A DNA stretch of 18,975 nucleotides, taken from positions 1-18,975 of the forward strand of contig JAAMXP010005033.1 of NCBI GenBank assembly GCA_019693395.1. Direction: 5' to 3'. The stretch is from Ettlia oleoabundans (taxonomy: Eukaryota > Chlorophyta > Chlorophyceae > Chlamydomonadales). Positions 1-9,594 of this stretch are shown here, one piece after another (within the stretch, counting starts at the first letter, position 1; the number at the start of each line of letters is the position of its first letter). The position numbers and the translations under genes were made by a program. The notes beneath the pieces were generated by a model. It worked only from the letters and a program-made list of their open reading frames with translations. It was not told the origin of the DNA and ran no database searches.

Positions 1-40
1 TCCACCCACCCACCCACACACAACCACCCAACCACATGCG
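1..40. repeat. C/A-rich simple repeat (CCCA/CA)
   Basis: A short C/A microsatellite built from CCCA and CA units opens the window. It lies in the third intron of the Mpv17-family gene, read on the other strand as GGGT/TG units just after the donor at 71-70. Nothing else is visible here. Confidence 0.6.
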
Positions 41-71
41 CGCCAACCACGCCCTCCCTGCATTCACCCAC

Positions 72-1004
72 CTGAGCCGCCCCTCAGTTGCCACTTTGTA
101 GAGGTAAAAGGCAGCGGTGCAAACTGGGGCAAACAGCAGCTGGTCGATGCAGAGCTTGGAAGCCACAGCGCGCGGTGACTTGGAGGCATGCGGCATCACA
201 CGCTGCAGCCATCACAGCGAGTAAAATGGTGGATGAGTGTGAAAGCCAGCCGGATGGCAGCTGGCAGTGAGGGTGGGAGCAGAGTGTCAGTGGTGTGTAC
301 CAGAAGAATGCTACAGCCACATAGATCACAAATTTCCAAGCCATATTGTGACAGCATTACGGCAACACTCTCTTTATGCCACTGCCACTGCAAAAGGGTG
401 CATGTCTGCAACGGCATGCAACTGGCACCGCTTCCTCAACGCAAACTCACCCCATCAAGCACTTTGTAGTACTCGTGGCCTAGCACACCCATACCAGCGT
501 TGAAAACTGCTAGCTGCGTGGTGCGAAAATAATCATATCTGCGAGGCCAATAAAGCAACAGCTGTAATGTACGAGTAACTTGCAAACACCCATGACACCT
601 CCTTCTGCACTGATTCAAGCAGCAGCTGTGCCAGCGACAGGCAGCAACTACAGCGGCTTTAGCAGAAGGCAGCAATAGTTGGCTTTCCTATATGCAGCGA
701 TATTGGTAAGTAGCAATAAATATGGCTGCAACAGGACGTGTTGGTCAGGCCCAGCCACAAGCTGGCGCTTCCAGCGCCTGGCTGCCGTCAAGGCGCCGGA
801 AGCGCCGGCTACCAGCACAACTCACTTCCACTGCGGCTTGTCGTGGTTGGAAATGTGTTGCGCGAGGGCATCCCCTACGATAGCAGCCACGATAGAGGTT
901 GCGCTCTTCACGCGCCGAGGGCTCTTCTCGAGATGTGCCAAATACCTCCTCCAGGCCCGAACCGGGGGATTTAAGGCCCTACTCATCGCCGCTACAGGAT
1001 GCAT
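72..1004 (-). CDS. Mpv17/PMP22-family membrane protein (5' part, runs off window start)
   Basis: Mpv17/PMP22 proteins are small four-helix proteins of mitochondrial inner, peroxisomal or plastid membranes. Three exons join in phase on the minus strand: 1004-826, 538-451 and 202-72, with GT donors (GTGAGT, GTGAGT, GTGGGT) and CAG acceptors. They give the first 132 residues. Family hallmarks are visible: 'WRRYLAHLEKSP' followed by 'GDALAQH' in exon 1, 'YDYFRTTQLAVFNAGMGVL' and 'GHEYYKVLDG' across exon 2, and 'KLCIDQLLFAPV' with 'YKVATEG' in exon 3. The last part of the family domain (W-P-x2-Q-x2-NF region) must lie before base 1. The ATG at 1004 is the first in-frame ATG; the one at 986 is also possible. 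The organelle cannot be assigned from this fragment, and no clear transit peptide is seen. Family assignment is strong; the member is not resolved. Confidence 0.9.
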
Positions 1005-1401
1005 CGTGTTCAATCCTCGTGCAGGCCGAGCAGGCCAGGTCCAGGGTTGAAACACAGGCAGAGTGCAGTGGGCTGTGAACGGGTGTGGAGAAAATCAACG
1101 GCGGCCCAGGTAAGCGAAGAGTTCCCGACGCAAAGCCAAACAGAAGTTTTGTGTGAGGTCTGTGCCAACCCAGCCAGATGCAGGCTGGCTTCCTGGCGTC
1201 AATGAGCCAGCGCTGAGTCAGGTTCTCCCCCAAACTTGCCCTCTTCCGTGGATACTTTCCTGGTTTCTGTTACAGACGAATACAACATGTCGCCTTAGTT
1301 CATGCACATGGCTGTAAGATGGCTCATTCCCGAACGCTTCGCTGTCGCAAATGCCGCAGTACCCGCCCGGCCATGGATTTGCCACCACTGTATACCATTC
1401 C
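1005..1401. other. Intergenic: Mpv17-gene promoter and 3' UTR of the next minus-strand gene
   Basis: No gene is supported here. On the minus strand this stretch follows the stop of the nine-exon gene (1402) and precedes the Mpv17-type start (1004). It therefore holds one 3' UTR, with a TGTAA at 1274-1270, and the Mpv17 5' flank. Open frames here are short and have neither splice logic nor recognisable peptides. Confidence 0.6.
1270..1274 (-). terminator. Candidate poly(A) signal TGTAA
   Basis: TGTAA on the minus strand lies 128 bases after the stop codon at 1402. TGTAA is the usual near-upstream polyadenylation element of green algae. The spacing matches those seen after three other well-supported stops in this window. 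Confidence 0.55.
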
Positions 1402-4400
1402 TCACAGTACATTCAGCAGCTGCATAATTGACTTTTCCAGCAAATCCACTCGTCCCACAGTCTGCTGCAGTCGCAGTGTCAGCTCCAACACGCACTCATT
1501 AGGCCGCACCTCGAAAGTATCCACCGCTGCAGTGCCCAGCAGAGGGGAAGGCGAGCCATCAGGTCATGCACAGCACACTCTAGACCCTTCTAGGGCTGGG
1601 CAGCAGCAGGCCCTCCCACAGCAGCGGGGCACAGCTGAGAAACGTACATGAACCCCCACACCTAAACATGCAAAGCAGAGTGTATGGGGCTGCTGGCTGC
1701 AGGTGCGCTCACCTATGGTGTCTGCTTGGTCTGCACCAAACTGGCTCAGCTTGCGGCTGATCTGTGCCATGCTGCGAGACCCGGGCTCCCATCCCAAGTT
1801 CAACGCAACCCCATTCACAGCGCCTCCGTCCTCCTGCAATCATGGGAGATGCGACCACGGGTGACTATGCGGCAGCGGACTACATGACCTGGTAAAAGCC
1901 AGCGTGATGCATGCCGTCCTTCATCAGCAAACAACCAGTGCGGAAGGCCAGGCATCCGCTCATCCCCTGGGCCATCCCCTGCCCCATCACTTACCCGCAG
2001 CAGCTTCTTGGACAGCAGCGCTACTGGCTCTGGAGCCGACGCCTGTGCAGCTGCCGCCCCGGCACCTGACCCGCTTCCCGCTGCAGCACCGTGCTGCTGC
2101 TGCTGCTGCGCAAGTGGGGTTGCCACATCGTGGGCCAAGCCGGCAAGGACCTGCAGCGGGCATCCCGCATCGCTGCCTCTGCCGTTGCTCGTATCGCCCT
2201 GCCTGCCGCTTGCTGCAGCCGGCACATGAGCGCCTGATGCCCCTGCTGCTGCTGTTGCAGGTACTGGCCTGTTAATCTTGATGCGAAGCACATTCCGCCC
2301 CTCCGAGTGACCTGTGGCCACCACTTCCGGCACACCGCCACTAAGCCACTGCTGCTGCTGCGCACCAGACAGCTGATGCCCTAAGCTTGTCCCCGCCGAG
2401 CTGACCCCTCCTTTACGGCGATGCCGCTGAGCGTCAGCTGTAGCTAAGACTTCATCATAGTCTGCAACAACAAGTGCAGGGTGGGGCGGGGAAACAGCAG
2501 TGAAGGGCGGAAGCTGTAAGTGCAGCACAACAGAGGCAGAAGCCAGCCAGCGCAACAGCGCCGTCTTGTCAAGCGTGCTGTAGCAGGCTGGGTGATGGCC
2601 ATATCGAGACATACGCCGCATGAAACACTGGTAATAATCCACCGCACCATGCAAGCAGGCTGGTGGAACAGGGGCAGCTAAGGGCTGGTGGTTGATCTCC
2701 CCAGGTCCAGCACAGCCTAGCAAGAGGTGCCCCTGCCCTTGAGCGCACAATACACCGCCTCACCTGACAATGGCTCATACTCATCATCGCTGTGCTGCGC
2801 ATGCTGCCAGGCCTCCTCCAACCCCACCACAAAGTCCTGGCCAAACTTCTTCTGGGTGCGTTGACGGCTGCGCCGACCATCTCTTCCACCCTCGGCCCCA
2901 CTCTCATACTCCCAGTCGTCCCCTTCTCCCTTCTGTGAGTGGGAGCACACCAAATAGCACGCCTTCTTGTCCAGGAAGGCACCAGCAAGATGGAAACGTT
3001 CAAGCAGGAAGCGGACCAGGCTCGATCAGCCAACCAGAGGCCAACCATCCCCATGTGCCGCCTCAACTGTTACTACACACCGTTGCATATGTAGCCATGG
3101 GTGACCCACCTTGGACTTGCGCTTGTGACCTGCACCACCACTCTTGGTGCTCTTTGGAAGCTTGGGGTTGGCGGCCAGCCGCGCCTCGCGTTTGGCTGCT
3201 TGCTCTGCCGCCTGGGCCAGGATGGCGGCAGCGTTGGGGTTGCGGGCTACAGAGCAGGGGGTGGTTGAGGGGTTGCTCCGTTTGGAAGGCCAACAGTTGC
3301 GAGTCACAGTGCACTAGCCCGCAACCTACACAGAGCAATGCATACGCATGGCGCTGATACAAGTTGGCAAATGCATCAGTTGCAAACAGCACACTGCATT
3401 CAAATCCCAATGGTGAGGGTTTGAACCTTGACTGCTGGGTGCGTGCACCGCCTTGCCCTTCCCAATCACGCACCTGCTGGGATGACGGTGAGGCGGGTGG
3501 TAGGTATGCCACTCTCCCTGCTGGACACCGTCAGCTTCAGCCCGTCTCCAGGCCGCAGCTCCATCACCTTAAACATTCGTTTAGTCTCGCCACCTGCAGT
3601 CAACTCACAGAGAACGCGCGCAGCAGGGTCAGCTCCAGAGGAATAGCAAGGAACCCAGCCATTTATCAAGAATTCCAGGATGCCATGCATAAACCGCCTA
3701 TCAACCACAGCAGCGCATTCGCACCTTGGATGTAATACTCGGCTTTGACATACTCGTCTGCAGCAGCAGCAGAAGCAGCCAAGTCATGACCATACATTGA
3801 GCATTGCAAGCATAAATCATACAATGCTGTCGTATTGATGTCGATAGCAGAATTGAACCGTGTGGCCCGCCCATGATGCTCCAGCCCGTGACTTACATGC
3901 GTGCGCCTTGAGAAGGAAAGACACGGGGGTGCCGTCTGGCGCCTCTGCGCCCACTACAAAATTCATGTAGTTGGCGCCAAGCAAGCTGTCGTACCACTCG
4001 CCTGCATTTTGGGGGCAAAAAGTGTTGCAAAGGGGGGAAAAGCATGGAGGCAGCAGGCAGAGAGGACGGATGCAAATGCACGCGCCACTCAGTTCTGCGT
4101 GCCCAGGCCTATGCTGTACACAAGTAATAGTCGCCTGCTGGAGTAAAAACGATTTCTTGGGGTTGCCCTCCCCACACCCACCCCATCCACACAGCTTTAC
4201 AACAGCAGCAGAACTGCCTGCAGGCCAGCGATAGCATAAGATCACTCACGAGGCGGGCGCAAGCGCTTGGTTGAACAGTCGGACGGCGTGAGGGTGCACA
4301 GCAGGTACTCAGTCCGAGCATAGTTGATGTACCCACGGCGCCAGGTGGGCTTCTGCCTGTGCTTCTCCTCAGGAATACTGGGTTGCACAAGGTCTGCTGC

Positions 4401-4994
4401 AGGCGCTGCAGCGGCTGCGCTGCCAGTGCTGCCGCTGATGCCAGCCTTTGCAGAAAGGGCAACATCTGTGGCCACCCCTTGACCAGGATGCCCCCCCAAC
4501 TGTGGCTGCTGCTGAGCAGGGTGGGCAGGCTGCATGGCGGGAGCGCTTGCTGCTGCCGTTGCTGGTTGGGCGCCGTGCGGTCCTTGGGAGCCAACAGGTT
4601 GCTGTAAATGTGCAAACCGCTGTGCCTGCCCGACTAAAGGGGGAGGTTGAGCAGCCAGCTGGAGTTCATCAACGCCCGCGGCTGCATCCACCATCGGGCC
4701 GCTGACTCCTTGCTGCTGCCTACGCCTGTCGCCAGATTGTGACGGTGACCTGCTAGTTCCACTGTGTGGCTTGGACGGCGCTGTCTCCGGCTGTGCTGAT
4801 GGGCCGGTGACGCCAGTGCGTGTATCTAAATGATTATGGCTGGCAGAGCGCATTGCAACGACAGCAGGTGCCTGTGTGGAGGCGGCGGCTTCCGACACTG
4901 GTTGCGGTGCCGCTTCTACAGGCTGCTGGGTGCCCTGGCCTGCGGCGCCTTCGCCTGCTTCTGCTGCAACGGCGGGCTCTACGGTAGTAAGCAT
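1402..4994 (-). CDS. Unrecognised protein of about 686 residues; nine exons, low-complexity regions, C-terminal coiled-coil
   Basis: Nine exons on the minus strand join in phase: 4994-4250, 4001-3897, 3757-3725, 3632-3474, 3246-3110, 2932-2764, 2461-1995, 1833-1713, 1526-1402. The acceptor of exon 4 is a weaker GGAG; the rest end in CAG or TAG. The product has a Gln/Ala/Pro-rich N-terminus (1-210). An ordered-looking stretch follows (about 220-350; 'WRRGYINYARTEYLL', 'EWYDSLLGANYMNFVVGAE', 'YVKAEYYIQ', 'RMFKVMELRPGDGLKL'), then a Lys/Arg-rich linker ('KREARLAANPKLPK', 'GHKRKSKKGEGDDWEY'). Next come a Gln/Ala-rich region with 'NVLRIKINRP' and a heptad-like tail ('LELTLRLQQTVGRVDLLEK'). The basic, Gln-rich make-up would fit a nuclear protein, but that is inference and I do not recognise the family. 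The start is uncertain: the frame stays open upstream to a TAG at 5084-5082 without another ATG. Confidence 0.7.
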
Positions 4995-5246
4995 TACTGG
5001 CCGTGCCGCCGGCGGTCCAAGTGGTGGAGCTGAGTCTGACGGGATTGGTTGCGCGTATCCAAAACGTGCCGTTCCGGGGGCCTAACGGCTGTTGAAGACG
5101 AGAATGGTAGATTGAAAGCCGCCGCGCTACCTGTGCGCGCTAGCGTGGGTAAGCAGAGTGCCGCCGGCGCGCTCTCCTGCGGTGACAACCAGAGGTTTGT
5201 CTTGTTAAAAGAAGGCAGAACCAGCCTCGTCCCGAGTGCAGCGGAG

Positions 5247-5252
5247 CACGTG
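5247..5252. promoter_or_regulatory. G-box core CACGTG
   Basis: A palindromic CACGTG lies about 250 bases upstream of the ATG at 4994. It is one of two in this promoter. CACGTG is the core bound by plant-lineage bZIP and bHLH factors. Function here is inferred from position only. Confidence 0.35.
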
Positions 5253-5320
5253 AGAGCACAAAAAGGATGCAGAGACAGCTAAGTGGTGCAGGAAAAATCC
5301 CTACGTTTGCGGCCGTGGGG

Positions 5321-5328
5321 CCACGTGG
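5321..5328. promoter_or_regulatory. Extended G-box CCACGTGG
   Basis: A full eight-base palindrome CCACGTGG lies about 330 bases upstream of the ATG at 4994 and 74 bases from the second G-box. Two copies within one short intergenic region make a chance match less likely, though still possible. Confidence 0.4.
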
Positions 5329-5406
5329 CGCACGCGCTAAGTGGCTCGGCAGGGCCTGGAAGGAACCCACTGCAGATTCCTAAGAAGCGGTGGGCGGAAA
5401 AGCTTG

Positions 5407-5411
5407 TTACA
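5407..5411 (-). terminator. Candidate poly(A) signal TGTAA
   Basis: TGTAA on the minus strand lies 154 bases downstream of the stop at 5565, as expected for the algal polyadenylation element. Confidence 0.55.
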
Positions 5412-5564
5412 AGGGTTGGGAGGACCTGTTGGACAGCAGATCAGGCTGCGATACTTGGTAACGCCCGCTTTAGCTGAAGCTTTGTGGGGGCGGGAGGGTG
5501 GGCGGGGTTGGGAAAACCTAGCTGGGCCTCGTGCGTAGACATACACTTTGACGGCTTGAAAGCT

Positions 5565-6812
5565 TCATCCACGACCAATAAATCCCTTGATCAATGGGTG
5601 CTGCAATGGATTGATGCCCTGCCGTGCTGCCAGCGTGTGCTGATGTGCCACTGAAAGCGCCTGCTCTGCTGCTGTGGCCGCCTGTCTATGCTGCCGCGCC
5701 TCCTGCAGCAGCAGCAGCAGCACCAGCAAAGGAACTGATGTAATATGGGTATTGTCGCAATTGCTCAATGTACAACCAGTCCTCTCAGCCGTCTGGGAGC
5801 GGTTTCGCCATTAGACCGTGCACGCAAGACGGCATCATGGCAAGCAATGCGCTGTGAGCAGGACATATCCCCAACTGGAGGCGCACCTGCACCAGCTTGG
5901 ACAGCTTGCTGCACCAGCAGACGAACAGAGAGGAGCAAGTAGATAAGAGATAGGTGTCTTCATATAACGACGGCTCAAGCGCCATAAGCAGCTTATGTAT
6001 GATACCCCAACTGCTCAAACGCCACACAGCTGGAGACCAGCCTCACTGCAGCTGGGGGCAAGGTGTATCGCAAAACCATCGGAACGGGCTAATCATCACA
6101 GTACAGGCGAGCAGCTCAGCTTCCCCACCTGCGTGACTCCTCCAGTGCGTTTTGCGCATCCTCTTCCTCCTTGACCCGCGCTTGTCGCAGAGTTTGCAGT
6201 TCCTCTAAACGCTGCTGCACAACCGACATTTCCGCATCTATAGTCTCAACGCCCTGAATAACAGACAGAAGAGGCAAGTATCTGTTGGAGGGATGTTGAA
6301 GGACAATGAGGCATGTTCAATCAGGGGGGTTAGTTCAGGTGGCGCCACGTCCGACGACAGCACAGCCAACTGCGGCGTGCAAAACGCACATGCCTCACGC
6401 CAGCGACAGCCTCCTCGAACCCAGCGATGCGTTGCTCCTCGTGCTTTGCCGACGCCTCGGCAACAGCAGCCTCTTGCAGCTCGGTTGCAATCTTGGCCTG
6501 CACGGCTAGCTCTGCTGCTCGCGCCTTGTAGATGTCCAGTCCCACCTGCATTTTTGCATCAAATTGGATGACTATGGGAGAGAAAGATGCTGAAACAAGG
6601 GATGGGCTGCACTGACATCAAATAGCGACGCTTATGAATAATTGCGAGGTTTGCCGTGGCATGCCGCCAGGTTTGCTGCTTGGTCACTGCGTGCAGCACC
6701 GTCTGACAGCTGCATCAGGCCTAACCCCAATGACTTGGCGTATTCATGCACTCACCACGCCCAAATACAGGCCAACTGCGCTGCCACCGAGCGCTACGGC
6801 TTTTTGTGACAT
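5565..6812 (-). CDS. Small coiled-coil protein with hydrophobic N-terminus (unrecognised)
   Basis: Five exons on the minus strand give about 162 residues: 6812-6756, 6545-6399, 6253-6129, 5908-5887, 5702-5565. Exon 4 is only 22 bases and is supported by exact phase agreement. The first 19 residues ('MSQKAVALGGSAVGLYLGV') form a short hydrophobic segment that could be a membrane anchor or targeting sequence. Most of the rest is Glu/Ala/Gln/Arg-rich and predicted helical ('QRLEELQTLRQARVKEEED'), i.e. coiled coil. The end is 'INPLQHPLIKGFIGRG'. The exon 2 acceptor is uncertain: TGCAG before 6545 agrees in phase with the strong GTGAGT donor, whereas the better pyrimidine-rich CATAG before 6571 would need a weaker donor at 6751. 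I do not recognise a family. It shares a 226-base divergent promoter with ClpP5. Confidence 0.65.
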
Positions 6813-7038
6813 GGCTGACTGCCCAGCGGACGGTATGGCGCTTCTATTTACGTCAATAAGCTCCAGATGCAAAGAAAAACTCAATGGTGTCACGGTTCAC
6901 GCCGAAAAACACGGGAATGACACAAGAGGCCGCTGAGAACCCGTTAGAAAGCGCCGTCCACACGGAAGCGTGTGGATGGGGAGGGCAGCGTTGTACCCGT
7001 TAGTGAGGATTGGATATAGCTATCTAATAAGACATAAC
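6813..7038. promoter_or_regulatory. Bidirectional promoter between the coiled-coil gene and ClpP5
   Basis: The two ATGs (6812 minus, 7039 plus) are only 226 bases apart, so both 5' UTRs and core promoters must share this stretch. It contains two copies of ACCCGTTAG (6939-6947 and 6995-7003; CTAACGGGT on the other strand). An 8-bp inverted repeat, TCCACACG-gaag-CGTGTGGA (6957-6976), lies between them. No TATA box is obvious. Confidence 0.5.
6957..6976. repeat. 8-bp perfect inverted repeat in the divergent promoter
   Basis: TCCACACG and CGTGTGGA flank a GAAG loop. The element sits between the two ACCCGTTAG copies. It could be a dimeric factor-binding site or a hairpin in the ClpP5 5' UTR. Confidence 0.45.
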
Positions 7039-9226
7039 ATGCAGGCGTCCGTGGTGACGAACGCGAGCCTTAGCCGACCCGCGACGCATTCATGCAGGGC
7101 AGCACGCAGGACTGTGCAGGTGGTTGCAGCCAGCGCTAGGTGAGTCGCCAAGTGCGCCACAGCACCAGTGGAGTAGCCGGTGCCTGGCGAAGGTTGTGTA
7201 TGGCAGCCACGCCCAGCGCCAGCTTTGAAGCGTGGCCGCAAGAGTTAGTCGTCATATTCCACCTGGGAGGCCGGCCAATGCGGCGATGGCAGGCGGAATG
7301 GCCTGCATGGGCACCAGAGCTGCGGCACTGCTGCCAGCGGCGAGTGGCAATGCCCCAGCTGACTGCAGCAATGTAGCGGACGACGAGCCGGTCTGCTCGC
7401 TAGTACTCGTCCCTTCCTACCTGACCACAAAATGTGCCTCATGCCATCCAAACGCCGCCTTCCTTATAGCAGGAACCCGTCCAACCTTTGGAAGCCCACC
7501 TCGCAGCGCGGCGTCGACTTTGGCAGCAGAGCAGCCCCAGAGAACATCATTTACGCGGGCCAGGGCCCACCGCCCCCCAACCCTATGGTGGTGGAGCGTT
7601 TTCAGCAGGTCATTTCGCAGCTCTTCCAGCAGGTGAGCGCGCGACTGGGCCGGTCGAAGATGCTTTGCAAGCATGTTGCGGCTGTCATGCTTCTTTTCGT
7701 TGCCACATATTTTTTTATTCGTGACGCAGCATGTGCTGATTAAGATGAAAAAGATGCAATCGTACTTGTTCAGCAGCTACCCTTCTTGCAGAAGCTGGCT
7801 TGGCTCTCCCACCTCTGCTGCTGCTGCGTAGCCCTGCTTTGGCTTCCACCGCTTTCTTGCATCATTCTCCCAAGTGCCCGTTGGCTGCAAAGCAACAATT
7901 GCTGACACGCACCCACTTGGCCTGCAAGGAGATCCACTCGGACATTAAGACTTTGCCCCATTCTATCCTGCAGCGTATTGTGCGGCTAGGTGGCCCTGTG
8001 GATGATGACATGGCCAACCTCATCGTTGCGCAGCTGCTCTACCTTGACTCAGCAGACCCCAGCAAGGACATTACTCTCTACATCAACTCGCCTGGAGGCT
8101 CTGTCACTGCAGGCGGGTTAGCTGAAGGCAACAAGAACGCACCACACTGTAGCAAGTGCAGCATGGAACAACTGCTGCTGGGGGTGGCTGTCACTACAGC
8201 GTGCGGCGCTAAAAGCTGCTGGTTACAAAGCCTACGGGCTCCTCTGGTGACAGCCACACAGCCACACATATCAAAGCGATACCCCCGCACACTCAGTGCT
8301 GATCCGCAGCACCAACCCCCCACCATTCTCTTGCTAATGGTCTCCCACATGTGTGGTTGGCCACTTGCAGGCATGGCCGTGTTTGACACCATGCGCCACA
8401 TCCGCCCCGACGTCTCCACCGTCTGCGTTGGCCTGGCAGCGTCTATGGGCGCCTTCCTGCTGGCATCTGGGCACCAGGGCAAGCGTTACAGCCTGGCCAA
8501 CAGCCGCATCATGATCCACCAGCCCCTGGGTGGCGCCCAAGGCCAGGCAGCAGACATTGAAATTCAGGTGGGCCCTCGGCTGTCTGGTGAACCGGGCAGG
8601 CACAACAACGGCTGCAGGAATGCAATGGACTTGCAATGCAGGAGCAAGCAGGGCAGCCGGCTACTGCTGCTCTCGCACGTTAATGAACTAACTGCTCAAT
8701 GATTGCAAGTTTTTTTACCTAAGTGATCAAGGCAGTTTTCGCAGCTGCCTGCCTCGGCTCATGTCAAACCCGCCCCTGCCCCATGGACCGTGCCTTCACC
8801 CATAGGCGAACGAGATCCTTCACCACAAGCTGACACTCAACGGCTACCTGGCCGAGTTTACGGGGCAGAGCATGGACACCATCACCGCCGACACCGACCG
8901 TGATTTCTTCATGAGCGCGCAGGAGGCGGTAAGTAGGCGGGAGTGGCACTGCTGACCAAGGCTAGGGCGCTTGTCCTTTCGTGACTGCTGCTGACAGGCC
9001 TGATAGCGCCAGTGTTTGTGGGTGGTGGGCAAGGGCGCGACAATCATGCCTACAGCTGAACAACTAGGTGTTGACTTGGTTCATAGGGCTGGTTCACTAT
9101 TTGCGGGTGTCAGCTAAGCCTTGGTTATTCCAGGTACGTAATGGAGTTCACAACTGCATCTTGTCGCAGGTGGAGTATGGTCTGATCGATGCTGTCGTCA
9201 GCAAGCCGTCGCTCGCAATGGCCTGA
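7039..9226 (+). CDS. CLPP5: Plastid Clp protease proteolytic subunit, ClpP5 type
   Basis: This is the serine peptidase core subunit of the stromal ATP-dependent Clp protease. Six exons, 7039-7139, 7470-7632, 7974-8112, 8371-8567, 8806-8928 and 9170-9226, give about 259 residues. The first 35 or so residues (Ser/Arg/Ala-rich, 'RTVQVVAAS') look like a chloroplast transit peptide. '[19 protein letters not shown]' and '[20 protein letters not shown]' match plant ClpP5. The triad is complete: Ser159 in '[11 protein letters not shown]', His184 in '[10 protein letters not shown]', and Asp233 in 'DTDRDFFMS'. The Ser-His and His-Asp spacings of 25 and 49 equal those of E. coli ClpP. It is thus a catalytic P subunit, not a ClpR. 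The intron 8113-8370 needs a GC donor to restore 'SVTAGMAVFD'. Intron 1 (7140-7469) contains an open frame that might hide a cassette exon. The exon 2 acceptor was chosen by phase. Confidence 0.93.
8113..8370 (+). other. Stop-free, 258-base GC-AG intron inside ClpP5
   Basis: The exon ends CACTGCAG at 8112, the intron begins GCGGGT, and the acceptor is TTGCAG at 8370. Only this junction keeps the invariant ClpP order [14 protein letters not shown] in frame. The intron is 86 codons long and has no stop in the reading frame, so retention would yield a longer, uninterrupted protein. Confidence 0.75.
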
Positions 9227-9387
9227 GCGTGGCCACAGTGCATCCAAGTGGCAGGGTCTGCACACAGTTTAGCTTTATGTTCTTTCTTGCGTCCGTCACA
9301 CCCCCGCTGCCTTGTATAACTGTTGCAGCACCCTTTTCCCTTCACATCATGACTCTTATTTGCAGCAAAGCCTTGTGTGTTGTAGCC

Positions 9388-9392
9388 TGTAA
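9388..9392 (+). terminator. Candidate poly(A) signal TGTAA (ClpP5)
   Basis: TGTAA lies 162 bases after the ClpP5 stop, within the usual window for the green-algal polyadenylation element. Confidence 0.6.
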
Positions 9393-9437
9393 CTACTGGA
9401 CCGGCTATACAGGTCTCGCGACTTGAACCATGTCAAG

Positions 9438-9442
9438 TTACA
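9438..9442 (-). terminator. Candidate poly(A) signal TGTAA (OHP1)
   Basis: TGTAA on the minus strand lies 153 bases after the OHP1 stop at 9595, pointing toward the ClpP5 3' end. Confidence 0.6.
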
Positions 9443-9594
9443 AGGGCAGGGTTGGCAACAAGCCGCATCATGATATCAAACTCAAAATACAAGGTATAAA
9501 CTCAATTGGTGGGGGTACGCTCGCTCACGCTCTCATAGAAACAAAGGCAACGACACTTTTTAAGGTGGCGCGCTGCATTAAATGCACTGGGTAC

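Larger units (their letters stand above)
4995..5564. other. Intergenic: 3' UTR of the coiled-coil gene and promoter of the nine-exon gene
   Basis: No convincing exon is present. The left part (4995-5084) is an in-frame, proline-rich extension of the nine-exon gene without an ATG, so it is either 5' UTR or the tail of a missed upstream exon with an acceptor at TTAG. Two G-box cores lie at 5247-5252 and 5321-5328. The 3' UTR of the upstream minus-strand gene occupies roughly 5565-5390, with TGTAA at 5411-5407. Confidence 0.5.
9227..9594. other. Convergent 3' UTR region of ClpP5 and OHP1
   Basis: The stops of ClpP5 (9226, plus) and OHP1 (9595, minus) face each other across 368 bases. Each strand has a TGTAA within this stretch, 46 bases apart. 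The two transcripts therefore end close together and may overlap. No gene is seen between them. Confidence 0.6.

Noticed and set aside
1904..2275. Plus-strand frames at 1904-2275 and 2770-3357
   Set aside because: They are shadows of the minus-strand nine-exon gene, rich in Cys/Leu/Pro/His from reversed CAG/GCx codons, without splice logic or similarity.
7800..8702. Continuous 300-codon plus-strand frame as an intronless ClpP
   Set aside because: It lacks the first ClpP segments, reads through the intron at 8113-8370 and past the donor at 8568, and carries 86 residues absent from all ClpP families. The spliced model fits the family throughout.
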